From Nonlabens xiamenensis (GTDB lineage: Bacteria; Bacteroidota; Bacteroidia; Flavobacteriales; Flavobacteriaceae), in contig NZ_RMVE01000001.1 in NCBI RefSeq assembly GCF_003865345.1, positions 558,001 to 622,000 on the forward strand: DNA of 64,000 bases, given 5' to 3'. Below the pieces are notes generated by a model that made no database searches, was not told where the DNA came from, and saw only the letters and a program-made list of their open reading frames with translations. This document shows positions 9,118 through 18,823 of the stretch, in pieces (positions within the stretch are counted from its first letter, which is position 1; every line of letters starts with the position of its first letter). The translations under genes were made by a program, and so were the position numbers.

Positions 9118-9125
9118 TACTTTTG
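9118..9125 (+). promoter_or_regulatory. Predicted promoter -7 element of the EEP-family gene
   Basis: TACTTTTG matches TAnnTTTG and lies 14 bases before the GTG at 9140. It helps to exclude a start farther upstream. Confidence 0.45.
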
Positions 9126-9139
9126 ATAAATTTTTTTTG

Positions 9140-10129
9140 GTGCCTATTCCTACACAAGCTTTTGAGCAATATACTGTCGCATTTTACAATCTAGAAAACT
9201 TTTTTGATCCTGATAAAGATCCCAATATTCTGGATGGAGCCTTTACCGAATTCGGTAGGCAGCAATGGAACCTCACGAGGTACAAGAAAAAACTTCAAAA
9301 GATCAGCCATGCCATCAGCAAGATAGGTTTTGAGTACACGGGAAAAATGCCGTCACTTATAGGTGTTGCCGAAGTAGAGAACAAAAGAGTTCTCAATGAT
9401 TTGCTGGCAGAGCCCAAGCTTCAATCCATACCTTATGATTACATTCATTACAACAGTCCGGATGAACGAGGTATAGATACAGCGTTGATTTATGATACTC
9501 GTGTATTTGAGGTGTTGGAATCTGAACCAGTTAACATTTATTTGGAGGACGAGAGTGGCGTGAGAGATACCACGAGAGATGTTTTGTATGTGAAGGGGCT
9601 ATTCTCTGGAACACCAATGCATATTTATGTGAATCACTGGCCATCAAGAAGGGATGGTATGGAAAGCACAAATGAAAAAAGGATAGAGGTGGCGCGACAA
9701 TTGGTGTCACATTTGGATAGGCAAGATCCAGAAAATCGTCGTATTTGTAATGATTTGGCGTTAAATGATTGCGAGCACGTGATTATTATGGGAGATTTCA
9801 ACGATGAGCCTGAGAATGACAGTCTCAAAAAAATTATCGTGCCTCAGGGCTTTGACAACATTACAGCTCCTTTAAAGAGTTATCACAGGGGATCGATCAA
9901 TCACCAATTCAAATGGGGGCTGTTTGACCAGATATTGATTAGTCAGGGATTGCACAATGACATACCGGAATCACTGTATTTCTGGAAGGCAGAGATATTT
10001 GACGATATTATGCTCAGGCAATGGAAAGGTAAATATAGAGGTCAACCAGCGCGTACATTTGTGGGACGCAACTACAAGGGGGGTTATAGTGATCATTTTC
10101 CTGTCTTTGCCATTTTTCGGAAAAATTAA
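9140..10129 (+). CDS. Endonuclease/exonuclease/phosphatase family protein
   Basis: Mg-dependent hydrolase of the EEP fold, about 329 residues. Family motifs are VAFYNLENFFD near the start, IGVAEVENK (metal-binding Glu), NHWPSRRDG, MGDFNDEP and the final YSDHFPVFA with the catalytic Asp-His pair. No ATG exists near the 5' end. The frame opens after a stop at 9110-9112, and TTG 9137 or GTG 9140 must be used. No signal peptide follows, so it is probably cytoplasmic unless the annotated start is wrong. The substrate (DNA, phosphodiester or lipid) cannot be inferred. Confidence 0.88.
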   Translation: MPIPTQAFEQYTVAFYNLENFFDPDKDPNILDGAFTEFGRQQWNLTRYKKKLQKISHAISKIGFEYTGKMPSLIGVAEVENKRVLNDLLAEPKLQSIPYDYIHYNSPDERGIDTALIYDTRVFEVLESEPVNIYLEDESGVRDTTRDVLYVKGLFSGTPMHIYVNHWPSRRDGMESTNEKRIEVARQLVSHLDRQDPENRRICNDLALNDCEHVIIMGDFNDEPENDSLKKIIVPQGFDNITAPLKSYHRGSINHQFKWGLFDQILISQGLHNDIPESLYFWKAEIFDDIMLRQWKGKYRGQPARTFVGRNYKGGYSDHFPVFAIFRKN

Positions 10130-10429
10130 AGGTTGCTTGACCATGAAATGCTTCGGTTGGTCTATTAAGGTATCTACAAGCCTTAAACACTTGGGTTTTT
10201 TTTTATATTCACGACCCTATGTATAAAGGTGCTTGATAGAGATTTTTCTAGAGAGCCAGTTATTTTTAAAAAACAAGTGGATTTGGTTCTTCAAGAGCCT
10301 CAGGGGTTTATATCCTTCATTCCAAGTCTTGTGATTTAAAATGTAAAGGCAATAACAGATTTAGATATCAATACCCTATATTTAGCTAGCTGAAACTAAA
10401 ATTACAACCTTAAAACTAACTTTGTGAGA
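10130..10429 (+). other. Intergenic region of about 300 bp upstream of the PorP/SprF gene
   Basis: AT-rich. It contains an imperfect terminator-like element for the preceding gene (TTAAGG at 10165-10170 with CCTTAA at 10181-10186, and a nine-T run at 10196-10204, nine bases beyond the stem) and the promoter of the next gene at its end. I see no open frame worth calling. Confidence 0.6.
10417..10424 (+). promoter_or_regulatory. Predicted promoter -7 element of the PorP/SprF gene
   Basis: TAACTTTG matches TAnnTTTG and ends 5 bases before the ATG at 10430. It also argues against the alternative GTG start at 10424, which overlaps it. Confidence 0.6.
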
Positions 10430-11344
10430 ATGAAAAAATTACTTGCATTGGGTCTTTTTCTCAGTATGTCCGCTGTAAGTGTGGTGCATGCGCAGCAGGA
10501 CCCACAGTACACGCAGTATATGTACAATCAGAATGTGATCAATCCAGCCTATGCTGGAACTCAGGAAAATTTGCGCGTCACAGCCCTTTACAGACAGCAA
10601 TGGTCAGGAATCACGGGTGCCCCAGAAACCATCACCTTGTCGGGAAGTACTCCTTTAGGAGATCGAGTAGGACTCGGGCTTTCTGTGATTGCGGATAATA
10701 TTGGTCCAGTTGGAGAAACCAATGTGTACGGAGATTTTTCGTATAAATTACAGGTAGGGGATGCTACTACTTTGGCATTAGGACTTAAAGCAGGAGCTAC
10801 CTTTTTTGATGTAGATTTAAATACAGTCCAGACTACCGTGCCTGGCGATCCTTTGTTTTCTGAACAACTGAATGAAACCTATCTTAATGTAGGTGCTGGT
10901 GCCTTTCTTTATGGATCCAATTGGTATGTTGGTTTTTCTGTTCCTAATATGCTTAACAGCACACATCTTGATGAGGATGGACTGGAATTCGGTAGCGAAA
11001 CTCAACATTATTTTCTGACAGGTGGATATGTATTTGACTTGTCTGAAAATGTAAAATTAAAGCCGCATGCGTTGATTAAGGGAGCATTTGATTCTCCGGT
11101 AAGTTTTGATGTAAACACCAACGTTTTGTTCAATGAGAAGTTTGAGTTAGGGGTTTCCTATAGATACGAAGATTCTTTTAGTGGACTTATTGGCATGTAT
11201 GTCACTGACAACATTCAGGTAGGTTATGCGTATGACCGAGTAATTTCTGATATCTCTGTGGTTTCTAACAGTTCGCACGAGGTGTTTGTTTCCTTCGGTT
11301 TAGCATTCCCACGTAAAGTGATGCAGTCGCCACGTTTCTTCTAA
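10430..11344 (+). CDS. PorP/SprF family type IX secretion membrane protein
   Basis: Outer-membrane protein of the PorP/SprF family, which anchors or assists export of specific T9SS cargo and gliding adhesins in Bacteroidota. The 304 residues begin with a signal peptide (MKKLLALGLFLSM... cleaved after VVHAQ), followed by the diagnostic QDPQYTQYMYNQNVINPAYAG and beta-strand-rich sequence ending VSFGLAFPRKVM. An OmpA/PD40 protein follows 24 bases downstream, the usual pairing. The large adhesin often found upstream of such pairs is absent here. Confidence 0.93.
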   Translation: MKKLLALGLFLSMSAVSVVHAQQDPQYTQYMYNQNVINPAYAGTQENLRVTALYRQQWSGITGAPETITLSGSTPLGDRVGLGLSVIADNIGPVGETNVYGDFSYKLQVGDATTLALGLKAGATFFDVDLNTVQTTVPGDPLFSEQLNETYLNVGAGAFLYGSNWYVGFSVPNMLNSTHLDEDGLEFGSETQHYFLTGGYVFDLSENVKLKPHALIKGAFDSPVSFDVNTNVLFNEKFELGVSYRYEDSFSGLIGMYVTDNIQVGYAYDRVISDISVVSNSSHEVFVSFGLAFPRKVMQSPRFF

Positions 11345-11368
11345 ATCTCAACAGCAAAGAATATCATC

Positions 11369-13237
11369 ATGAAAAAATTATATATACTCTTTATATTATT
11401 CATCGCTGTAACCCTGGGAGCTCAGGCGCAAAGCGATGCCACAAAAAAAGCCGACAAGCTCTACGATCAATTACGCTATGTAGAGGCAGCCAAAGCTTAT
11501 GAAAAAGTTTTGGAAAATGGAACAAGAACTCAATATGTATATACCCGATTGGGTAATGCCTATTTCTACAATAGTGAGTTCAAAAAGGCCGAGACCAATT
11601 ATGCCAGAGCCGTAAAAAGAAATCCAGAGGCAGAGACCTTATATCGTTATGCACAGTCCCTAAAGGCCAATGAAAAATATGACCAATCCAACCGGATCAT
11701 GGATCAATTTGCAGCCGCTGCGCCTAGTGATGATCGTGCCAGAGCCTATCGAGCTAACCCCAATTATATCGAGGATATTCAGGGAATGAAAGAAGGATTC
11801 ACTACCAAAGCTTTTAACGAGAATACAGAATCAAGTGACTTTTCTGCTTTCCAAATCGGAAATAAACTATACTTCTCAAGTTCACGTAATGAAGCTCGAA
11901 AAAAATACGGATGGAATAAAGAACCTTACCTTGATATATATGTCGCCGAGATAGACGAGGCTGGTGTACCAGGAAAAGCACAGCTTTTGCCTGGTGATGT
12001 AAACACAAAATACCATGAAGGTACTTTGGATATTACACCAGATGGAAAATATATGTTTTTCACCCGTGTCGACTATTACGAAGGTGATTTTGAAAAAGCA
12101 TCTGACGGTGAAAGTAAATTGAATATATATCGCGCACTGAATGCCGGTGGAGAATGGCGTGATATTCAAACTACTAGTTTGGAAGCCAAAGAATATGGTG
12201 TTGGACACCCTTCTGTTTCAAAGGATGGGTCAACTATATATTTTGCCAGTGAGGCTCCAGGAGGTCAGGGAGGATCGGATATTTATAAAGCAGATCTTAA
12301 AGATGGCGTTATTTCTAATCCTGTTAATTTAGGGCCAGTTGTCAACACACCTGGTGACGATTCTTTCCCTTATATTGCTGATAATGGAACTTTGTATTTT
12401 TCCAGTAACGGGCACTTAGGTCTGGGAGGTTTGGACGTCTTTAAATATGAAAATGGTGAGGTCTCCAACATGGGAGCACCAATCAATTCTTCTTTAGATG
12501 ATTTTGGCTATAGTTATTCAGATGTTACTGGAAAAGGTTATTTATCCTCCAACCGTAAAGGTGGTAAAGGAGGGGACGATATCTACAACATAGAACGCAT
12601 TGAAATCTGTGAGGTGGCTGTTACTGTGACTGCTATTGATGAAGAGACCAACGAGCCTATTCAAGGTGCCATTGTATCTTTACAGGACGAGAGCGGAAAC
12701 AGCATGCCTAGCCAGACCACCGATGCAATGGGTAAAGCAGTATTCACTACAGAATGTAATCTTGAACTCACTGCACGTGGTGTAATGGATAAATATGAAA
12801 GCGGTGAGGCTACATTAAGTGTTGCCGAGGAAGAAACAGCCGCTGTCGAAGTATTCATGATGCCAGAACCAGAAATTGTAGAGGATAAGATTATTCTCAA
12901 CAAAATTTATTTTGACCTGGATAAATCAAACATCCGACCGGATGCAGCGCTTGAGCTTGATCGCCTGGTGAATTTGATGAAGAAATATCCAGATTTAGAA
13001 ATTCTAGCAGAGACTTATGCAGATATAAGGGGATCAGATTCCTATAACCTAGCTCTGACCGAGAGACGTGCTAATAGTATCATTGAATACGTGGAATCCC
13101 AAGGAATTGATGGATCAAGACTAGCCGCTAAAGGTAGAGGGGAAGCTAATCCAGTCGTAGACTGTAAAGCTAAACAATGTACACCTGCAGAGTATGAGCT
13201 GTCTCGTAGATCTGAATTTACTATTACTAATAGGTAG
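11369..13237 (+). CDS. OmpA-family protein with TPR, PD40 and carboxypeptidase-regulatory-like domains
   Basis: Exported 622-residue protein of the PorE-like architecture. It has a signal peptide (to about residue 20, LGAQAQ), TPR-like repeats (about 25-110), a six-bladed PD40/WD40-like region (about 150-415, with SSSRNEARKKYGW, GKYMFFTR, DGSTIYFAS and YLSSNRKGGKGGDDIY), a regulatory-like beta-sandwich (about 425-500), and a C-terminal OmpA domain (about 510-622, FDLDKSNIRPDAALELDRL, TYADIRGSD and ERRANSIIEYV). OmpA domains bind peptidoglycan. The protein probably tethers the T9SS-associated PorP/SprF partner. A strong terminator follows. Confidence 0.92.
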   Translation: MKKLYILFILFIAVTLGAQAQSDATKKADKLYDQLRYVEAAKAYEKVLENGTRTQYVYTRLGNAYFYNSEFKKAETNYARAVKRNPEAETLYRYAQSLKANEKYDQSNRIMDQFAAAAPSDDRARAYRANPNYIEDIQGMKEGFTTKAFNENTESSDFSAFQIGNKLYFSSSRNEARKKYGWNKEPYLDIYVAEIDEAGVPGKAQLLPGDVNTKYHEGTLDITPDGKYMFFTRVDYYEGDFEKASDGESKLNIYRALNAGGEWRDIQTTSLEAKEYGVGHPSVSKDGSTIYFASEAPGGQGGSDIYKADLKDGVISNPVNLGPVVNTPGDDSFPYIADNGTLYFSSNGHLGLGGLDVFKYENGEVSNMGAPINSSLDDFGYSYSDVTGKGYLSSNRKGGKGGDDIYNIERIEICEVAVTVTAIDEETNEPIQGAIVSLQDESGNSMPSQTTDAMGKAVFTTECNLELTARGVMDKYESGEATLSVAEEETAAVEVFMMPEPEIVEDKIILNKIYFDLDKSNIRPDAALELDRLVNLMKKYPDLEILAETYADIRGSDSYNLALTERRANSIIEYVESQGIDGSRLAAKGRGEANPVVDCKAKQCTPAEYELSRRSEFTITNR

Positions 13238-13257
13238 ATTGACTGCCTTTTAACAAC

Positions 13258-13293
13258 AAGTCCAGTTGCCGAGGTAGGTAACTGGACTTTTTT
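13258..13293 (+). terminator. Rho-independent terminator after the OmpA gene
   Basis: Perfect 10-bp stem AAGTCCAGTT / AACTGGACTT (arms 13258-13267 and 13280-13289) that runs into six T. It closes the PorP/SprF-OmpA unit. Confidence 0.85.
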
Positions 13294-13338
13294 ATTGGTA
13301 TCCTTGCGCATTTCAATAAAGCATTCCAATACTTATCA

Positions 13339-16122
13339 ATGAAATTAAAAAGCTTTCTTGAGTCCGTTTTGGACGATCTGAATAACAAAGGAGTAGACCC
13401 AATTCAATGCCGGTACGTTGTACCTTCCAGAAGAGTAGGGGTATTTCTATCTAGATATCTTGCCGTCGGCATCGACTGTCCAGTTTTCATGCCTGAGATT
13501 TTAAGTGTAGAAGAATATATTGAGCAATGTGCAGGAGCTGAGATTTGGACAGACCTGGATCTTATGCCTGTGTTTTATGAGGCGTATTGCGAAGTCGAAC
13601 ATGACAATGAAAACAGGGACAAATTTGATGCGTTTTTAACATGGGCGCCCACTATCCTCAAGGACTTTAATGAAATCGATCGATATCTGGTGGATCCAGA
13701 TGTGTTTTTCAATTTTTTGGGTAATGTGAAGGAACTTGAGCAGTGGCATTGGTCTCTTGATAACAATCCTACCCAAATGGTCAGCCAGTACCTTGATTTC
13801 TGGAAAAGATTGCGCTTTTATTACGATAAGTTGGCCATTAAGTGTGCGGAAAGCAAAATAGCCTATCAGGGACTAGCTTATCGCTGGGCTGCCCACGCTA
13901 TCTTGAATTCACAAGCTCAACTGGCCCATAAAAATCCTTCAAGTCCCAAAGCCGATAAAGTTAAAGCTCATCAAGGAAAACTTGTGTTTCTAGGGCTCAA
14001 TGCATTAAATGCAGCCGAATCCCAAATCATCCAGCATTTATTAGAACAAGAAAAAGCTGTCATTTACTGGGATGTTGATGAGTACCTATTGGAACGCCCG
14101 TATCATGAAGCCAGTCACTTTATCAGAGGCTTTCAAAAAGAATGGAAATATTATGAATCTCATCCCTTGGAGATTATTGGAAATGGTTTTAAGCAGGAAA
14201 AAAATATAGAGATCCATGGAGCTACAGGTCATTTAGGGATGGTTCAGGTAGCTGCACAGCTCTTGTCATCTATAAGTGAGGAACAACTGAAAAGCACGGC
14301 TGTTATACTGGCCGATGAAACACTGCTGTTACCACTACTAAATGCCATTCCACCTAATATCATCCATTTTAATGTGACCATGGGATTGGCGGCAGATCAG
14401 TTGCCTATTGCTTCCTTTGTCAACGACTTGATTCAGTTGCACGTCGCGCGAACTGAAAAAGGCTTTTACTATAGGGATTTAGTTAGAGTTCTTGAATCTA
14501 CCAGCGCTCAACACCTTATGGGCAATCAGGCAGCTCAGTGTATCAAAACCATCAAGACACAAAACCTCATCTATATCAATCATCAGCAGCCAACCCTGTC
14601 AGACGCTGCTATGTTAGGCCATATTTTACAACCCATAGATCAAGTACTCGAGTTGATCTTTTTACTTGAAAATCTGCTGGGCAACTTAAAATCAACATTA
14701 TCAGTCGCACCTGGTAAGGCACTTGAAATTGAACAGTTGCTTGCCGTTACTGAGGTGGTCCAGCAAATGAAAGAACTCATTATTCAACAGACCGAAATTA
14801 AAGACCTTCGCACACTTGGATTCTTATTTCGCCAATTGTTATCCATGAAAAGTCTGGACTTTATTGGAGAACCAGTGCAGGGACTGCAAATCATGGGTCT
14901 GCTAGAAACCAGGGCGCTGGATTATGAGCATATCATTATGTTATCAGTGAATGAGGGCGTTTTACCCACAGGAAAAACTACCTCTTCCTACATACCGCAT
15001 GATATGAAATACAAATTTGGTCTACCCACCTATTCTGAAAAGGATAGTGTTTATGCCTATCACTTTTATAGACTGCTGCACCGTACAACAAAGGCTAGCT
15101 TTATCTATAATGCAGAACCAGGAAGATTGGGCGGTGGTGAAAAAAGCCGCTTTCTCACCCAGCTGCAAACAGATGATCATACCCTGCACCAGATCAGCAG
15201 TAGCATCTATAGCTACAAAAACCAAATGCTACATGAGACGTGGATTGAGATTCAAAAGGACGAAGCATATTTTAATAGATTGAATACGATTGCAGAAAAT
15301 GGCTTTAGTCCATCTGCAATTTCGTCTTACGTGCGGAACCCAATTGACTTTTATGCCAGCAAGATTCTTAAGATTCCTGAGCTTGAAGAAGTGGAAGAAA
15401 ATATCGCTGCCAACACCATGGGCTCGATAATTCATGAGGCATTAGAACGGTTATACCGCCCCATCAAAGGACAAGTACTGACTGAGGAGCATTTTGTGCT
15501 AATGAAAAAGGAGATGCCAGTAATTCTCAGGCAATCCTATGATAAATGCTATGCGTCGCTGGAGCATGCAGTGGGAAAAAACAAAATTATTTTTGAAGTC
15601 TCGCTACATTATGTACGCAAAATGCTGGATATGGATCTTGAGCTTGTCAAAAAAGGCCATGAACTCATCATAAAAGATGTTGAGCTTCATTTGGAAAGTA
15701 GTTTGGAGGTACCCGAGCACGGTAAAGTTAAGCTACATGGTCATGTCGATCGCATAGATTTGTTGGATGGACAATTGCGCATCATCGATTATAAATCTGG
15801 TGCAGTGGAAAAGGCACAGGTCGGTCTAGAAAACGAAGAACTTGATATATTGATGGAGGATTACGCAAAGTCCAAAGCCTTCCAGGTACTCATGTACACA
15901 TACCTTTATAGCAAAAATGAAGATTTTGACAACGCGAGCTCGGGCATCATTAGCTTTAAAAGGTTTGCCCAAGGATACCTTCCATTTGCCATTAAATCTG
16001 GTCGCGGTTATAAAGAACGACTGATCGATCAGGGGATATTAGAATCCTTTGAAGCTTTACTGATCAAGATTATCCAAGAATTATTTGATCCCAGTATATC
16101 ACTAAAAGAAAAGGAAGTATGA
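13339..16122 (+). CDS. PD-(D/E)XK nuclease-family protein, AddB-like
   Basis: A 927-residue protein with an inactivated helicase-like N-terminal part (YVVPSRRVGVFLSRYLA near residue 28) and a C-terminal RecB-type nuclease. Nuclease residues are His699 in GSIIHEALERLY, Asp804 in HGHVDRID, and Asp817 and Lys819 in IIDYKSG. This matches AddB, the partner of AddA in double-strand-break end processing. The position equivalent to the first Fe-S cysteine (YxxCPF) reads YVRNPIDFY, so the iron-sulfur staple appears absent. No addA neighbour lies in the window. The gene overlaps the next one by 4 bases (ATGA). Confidence 0.87.
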   Translation: MKLKSFLESVLDDLNNKGVDPIQCRYVVPSRRVGVFLSRYLAVGIDCPVFMPEILSVEEYIEQCAGAEIWTDLDLMPVFYEAYCEVEHDNENRDKFDAFLTWAPTILKDFNEIDRYLVDPDVFFNFLGNVKELEQWHWSLDNNPTQMVSQYLDFWKRLRFYYDKLAIKCAESKIAYQGLAYRWAAHAILNSQAQLAHKNPSSPKADKVKAHQGKLVFLGLNALNAAESQIIQHLLEQEKAVIYWDVDEYLLERPYHEASHFIRGFQKEWKYYESHPLEIIGNGFKQEKNIEIHGATGHLGMVQVAAQLLSSISEEQLKSTAVILADETLLLPLLNAIPPNIIHFNVTMGLAADQLPIASFVNDLIQLHVARTEKGFYYRDLVRVLESTSAQHLMGNQAAQCIKTIKTQNLIYINHQQPTLSDAAMLGHILQPIDQVLELIFLLENLLGNLKSTLSVAPGKALEIEQLLAVTEVVQQMKELIIQQTEIKDLRTLGFLFRQLLSMKSLDFIGEPVQGLQIMGLLETRALDYEHIIMLSVNEGVLPTGKTTSSYIPHDMKYKFGLPTYSEKDSVYAYHFYRLLHRTTKASFIYNAEPGRLGGGEKSRFLTQLQTDDHTLHQISSSIYSYKNQMLHETWIEIQKDEAYFNRLNTIAENGFSPSAISSYVRNPIDFYASKILKIPELEEVEENIAANTMGSIIHEALERLYRPIKGQVLTEEHFVLMKKEMPVILRQSYDKCYASLEHAVGKNKIIFEVSLHYVRKMLDMDLELVKKGHELIIKDVELHLESSLEVPEHGKVKLHGHVDRIDLLDGQLRIIDYKSGAVEKAQVGLENEELDILMEDYAKSKAFQVLMYTYLYSKNEDFDNASSGIISFKRFAQGYLPFAIKSGRGYKERLIDQGILESFEALLIKIIQELFDPSISLKEKEV

Positions 16123-16952
16123 TCACGACAGAACAAGCTATAGTAAAAGGAGAATCCGGAAGAGAAATGCCTGTAGATGTCATGTACGGCCAACTCAGCG
16201 ATGCAATGCCTACCATTTTATTTTGTCACGGGTACAAAGGTTTTAAGGACTGGGGTGCCTGGAATTTGATGGGTCACGCTTTCGCGAAAGCGGGATATCT
16301 CTTCATTAAGTTCAACTATTCCCATAACGGAGGAACTGTGGATGAGCCTATAGATTTTCCTGATCTGCGAGCTTTTGGCCAAAACAACTACAGCATGGAG
16401 GTAAAGGACACTGAACGTATGTTGGAATGGATCAGTTCATCCGATCATCAATTTGATCCTGGAAAAATATGTTTAGTCGGACATTCAAGGGCTGGAGGTA
16501 TCACGACCATTGTAGCGGCCAAAGATAGTCGGGTGGATCAGCTGATCACCCTGGCTGGAGTGGCAGATTATGCGCCCAGATTCCCTCAAGGACAAGACTT
16601 AGAGCAATGGAAAAGTCAAGGGGTGTATTATGTTAAGAATGGTCGTACCGGACAAGAGATGCCCCATGAATACCAATTTTTTGAGGACTTTCAGGAAAAC
16701 AGACAGGAATTGAACATACTGAGGCAAGCAGCTCACTTAAAAATACCGCATTTGATCTTTCATGGTATGGATGATGAAACGGTAGATGTATCAGAGGCTT
16801 ATTTGCTGCATTCCAACAGTCCTCAATCACAGTTATCATTGATGAGACGTGCCGGACATACCTTTGGTGCTTCCCATCCTTGGGACCAATCATTGATGCC
16901 CGAGGCCTTAAGACAGGTAGTTCAATGCAGTATTAATTTTATGAAATCCTAG
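16119..16952 (+). CDS. Alpha/beta hydrolase (dienelactone-hydrolase-like)
   Basis: Cytoplasmic 277-residue hydrolase with ILFCHGYKGFKDWG (oxyanion loop), the nucleophile elbow GHSRAGG (Ser123), GMDDETVDV (acid) and RAGHTFGASHPW (His). Residues 54-58 (AFAKA) come from the repeated palindrome. The start ATG overlaps the TGA of the AddB-like gene, which points to translational coupling, although the two functions look unrelated. Substrate unknown. Peptidase, esterase and acyl-transfer roles are all possible. Confidence 0.88.
   Translation: MITTEQAIVKGESGREMPVDVMYGQLSDAMPTILFCHGYKGFKDWGAWNLMGHAFAKAGYLFIKFNYSHNGGTVDEPIDFPDLRAFGQNNYSMEVKDTERMLEWISSSDHQFDPGKICLVGHSRAGGITTIVAAKDSRVDQLITLAGVADYAPRFPQGQDLEQWKSQGVYYVKNGRTGQEMPHEYQFFEDFQENRQELNILRQAAHLKIPHLIFHGMDDETVDVSEAYLLHSNSPQSQLSLMRRAGHTFGASHPWDQSLMPEALRQVVQCSINFMKS
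16277..16292. repeat. Palindromic repeat copy 2 (16 bp, perfect)
   Basis: CGCTTTCGCGAAAGCG within the hydrolase gene, read as AFAKA after MGH. Confidence 0.9.
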
Positions 16953-17050
16953 TATGCATGTAGCATAAGGATTAATTATCCTATATTTATTTTCCCTACA
17001 TTAATGATTTAGCAGGTAGTTCAATCGACTGCTTCCAATCATTTGATCCT

Positions 17051-18823
17051 TTGAACACGAAATTTTTACATATAAGGATTCCAGATGGGAGTGTATTAAT
17101 TTGCCCTCTCCTTATCATCTATTTGCTCTGCGCCTGGTATCAACCTGCTCACGGCCAAACACCTTTTCAAACTGAGCACTTATCGCTGATTGAGGACTAT
17201 GTGCTGACCAAGAAACTAGCCTTGGCTCAGCTTGAAATTGACCAAATACTAGCAGATTCTCTTCAAGATCCCATGACCAAAAACGCGGCGACTGCGTTTC
17301 AGGTGGAAATCATGGTCGAGAAAGAACAATACGACAAAGCCATAAAAAACGCGCTGGAGTGCCTTGAAGATAAATCATTTCCTCCTGCCTTAAAAGTACG
17401 TCTATGGATACAGCTGGGTTTAATTTATGAAGTCCTTCAACAGCCGCAAAAAAGCCTGGACTACCTACATCAAGCCCAACGTTATTATATCTCTAACCCC
17501 AAGGATAGATATTACGGTGTTTTCCTCTATCGTAAATCTTCATTGCACCGGGTCAATGACCAGCCAGAACTAGCACTTCCTTTGGCCAGAAAAGCACGGG
17601 AATTTGGTGAGAAAAATGGTTTTTTTGACGTGAGTGGTTCAGCCTATTTTCTGTTGTCTAGCTTACATCGAGAAACAGACAGCATTATTGCCAATAAATA
17701 TCTCAAAAAATCCATGGAGCATTTTTCTCAAATGGAAGACCCCAATGGCGTTGCGGCGATGTTGGTAAATCTAGCCATGGTAGAAAACAACAAATACAAC
17801 TTTCAAGAGGCCCTCAGACTGACCGATTCAGCTTTACAAATTGCCAAAAGCAATAAGGATCAGATGACTATTGAATCTTCTTACTTGGCCAAAAGCACCA
17901 TTTTTGAAAAAAGAGGTGATCTTGATTCGGCTTTGCACTATTATAAAATCTATGACGATGTTGGACTTCAGCGAGTGATTCAAGAGCAGCGTTCCAATAT
18001 TGAGAAAATAAACACGGATTATTCCCTCAGGCAGGAAATACTAGAACGTGAGCAAGCAGAAAAACGACTAGAGAGCGCCAAGGCATTCAATTTGTACCTT
18101 TGGATTTTCACCGGGATATTGGTGTTGGTGTTGTCATTTCTAACTTGGATTGGGTTTCGCTTAAAGCGAAAAAACAATCAGATTTCCCGACAGCAAAATG
18201 AAATCCAAACTTCACACCAGGAGTTGGAAGCAGCTTTGGTGAAAAAACAATCCCTACTGCGCGAATTGAACCATACTGTCAAAAACAATTTAACCCTCAT
18301 TCTGAGTCTGGTCCAATTCCACGTGGAGGAACTAGAAGATCCCATGTACAGAAATAAAATTGAGGTGTTGGAAAAACGCATCAGGGCAATAGCATTGGCT
18401 CATAGTCAGCTGACGTATACTGAATTGGTGGCTGATGGGCATTTTAGTGACCTGTCGGATTATTTTCATCAAATCAGACTGGCACTGGGCTCCCTCGAAC
18501 AAGGACGAGTACATTACCACTTTAATATTCAGCCATTAGAAGTAAAAATACGTACGGCATTACCATTGGGGATATTAATTAATGAATTGATTTCCAATAG
18601 CCTAAAACATGCAAAAACCAAGAACGGTGAATTAGAAATACACTTGAACTTGGAAAAACAAAATGATCACATTGAAATCACCTATTCAGATTCCGGAAGC
18701 ACATTTACCGATGAAGTGGATCCTGGGCTCGGACTTTTTATCATCAATAGCATGGTAGAACAGCTGGACGGTACATTAGAGCAAGTGGACCAAACTTATT
18801 TAATTTCCTTTAGTATTTTATGA
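17051..18823 (+). CDS. Membrane histidine kinase with N-terminal TPR sensor
   Basis: Sensor kinase of 590 residues. N-terminal signal or membrane segment (about 12-30, ending PAHGQ), TPR repeats (about 60-300) on the periplasmic side, a transmembrane helix (about 346-371), a short coiled coil, a HisKA_2-type dimerisation helix LLRELNHTVKNNLTLIL with phospho-acceptor His408, and a HATPase_c domain with NELISNSLKHA and a late GLGLFII segment. No ATG exists near the 5' end, so the TTG at 17051 is used. It overlaps its response regulator by 4 bases, so the two form a pair. The signal sensed is unknown. Confidence 0.9.
   Translation: MNTKFLHIRIPDGSVLICPLLIIYLLCAWYQPAHGQTPFQTEHLSLIEDYVLTKKLALAQLEIDQILADSLQDPMTKNAATAFQVEIMVEKEQYDKAIKNALECLEDKSFPPALKVRLWIQLGLIYEVLQQPQKSLDYLHQAQRYYISNPKDRYYGVFLYRKSSLHRVNDQPELALPLARKAREFGEKNGFFDVSGSAYFLLSSLHRETDSIIANKYLKKSMEHFSQMEDPNGVAAMLVNLAMVENNKYNFQEALRLTDSALQIAKSNKDQMTIESSYLAKSTIFEKRGDLDSALHYYKIYDDVGLQRVIQEQRSNIEKINTDYSLRQEILEREQAEKRLESAKAFNLYLWIFTGILVLVLSFLTWIGFRLKRKNNQISRQQNEIQTSHQELEAALVKKQSLLRELNHTVKNNLTLILSLVQFHVEELEDPMYRNKIEVLEKRIRAIALAHSQLTYTELVADGHFSDLSDYFHQIRLALGSLEQGRVHYHFNIQPLEVKIRTALPLGILINELISNSLKHAKTKNGELEIHLNLEKQNDHIEITYSDSGSTFTDEVDPGLGLFIINSMVEQLDGTLEQVDQTYLISFSIL

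Noticed and set aside
10165-10204. Rho-independent terminator after the EEP-family gene
   Set aside because: The 6-bp stem is nine bases away from the T run, so it is only mentioned in the gap entry.
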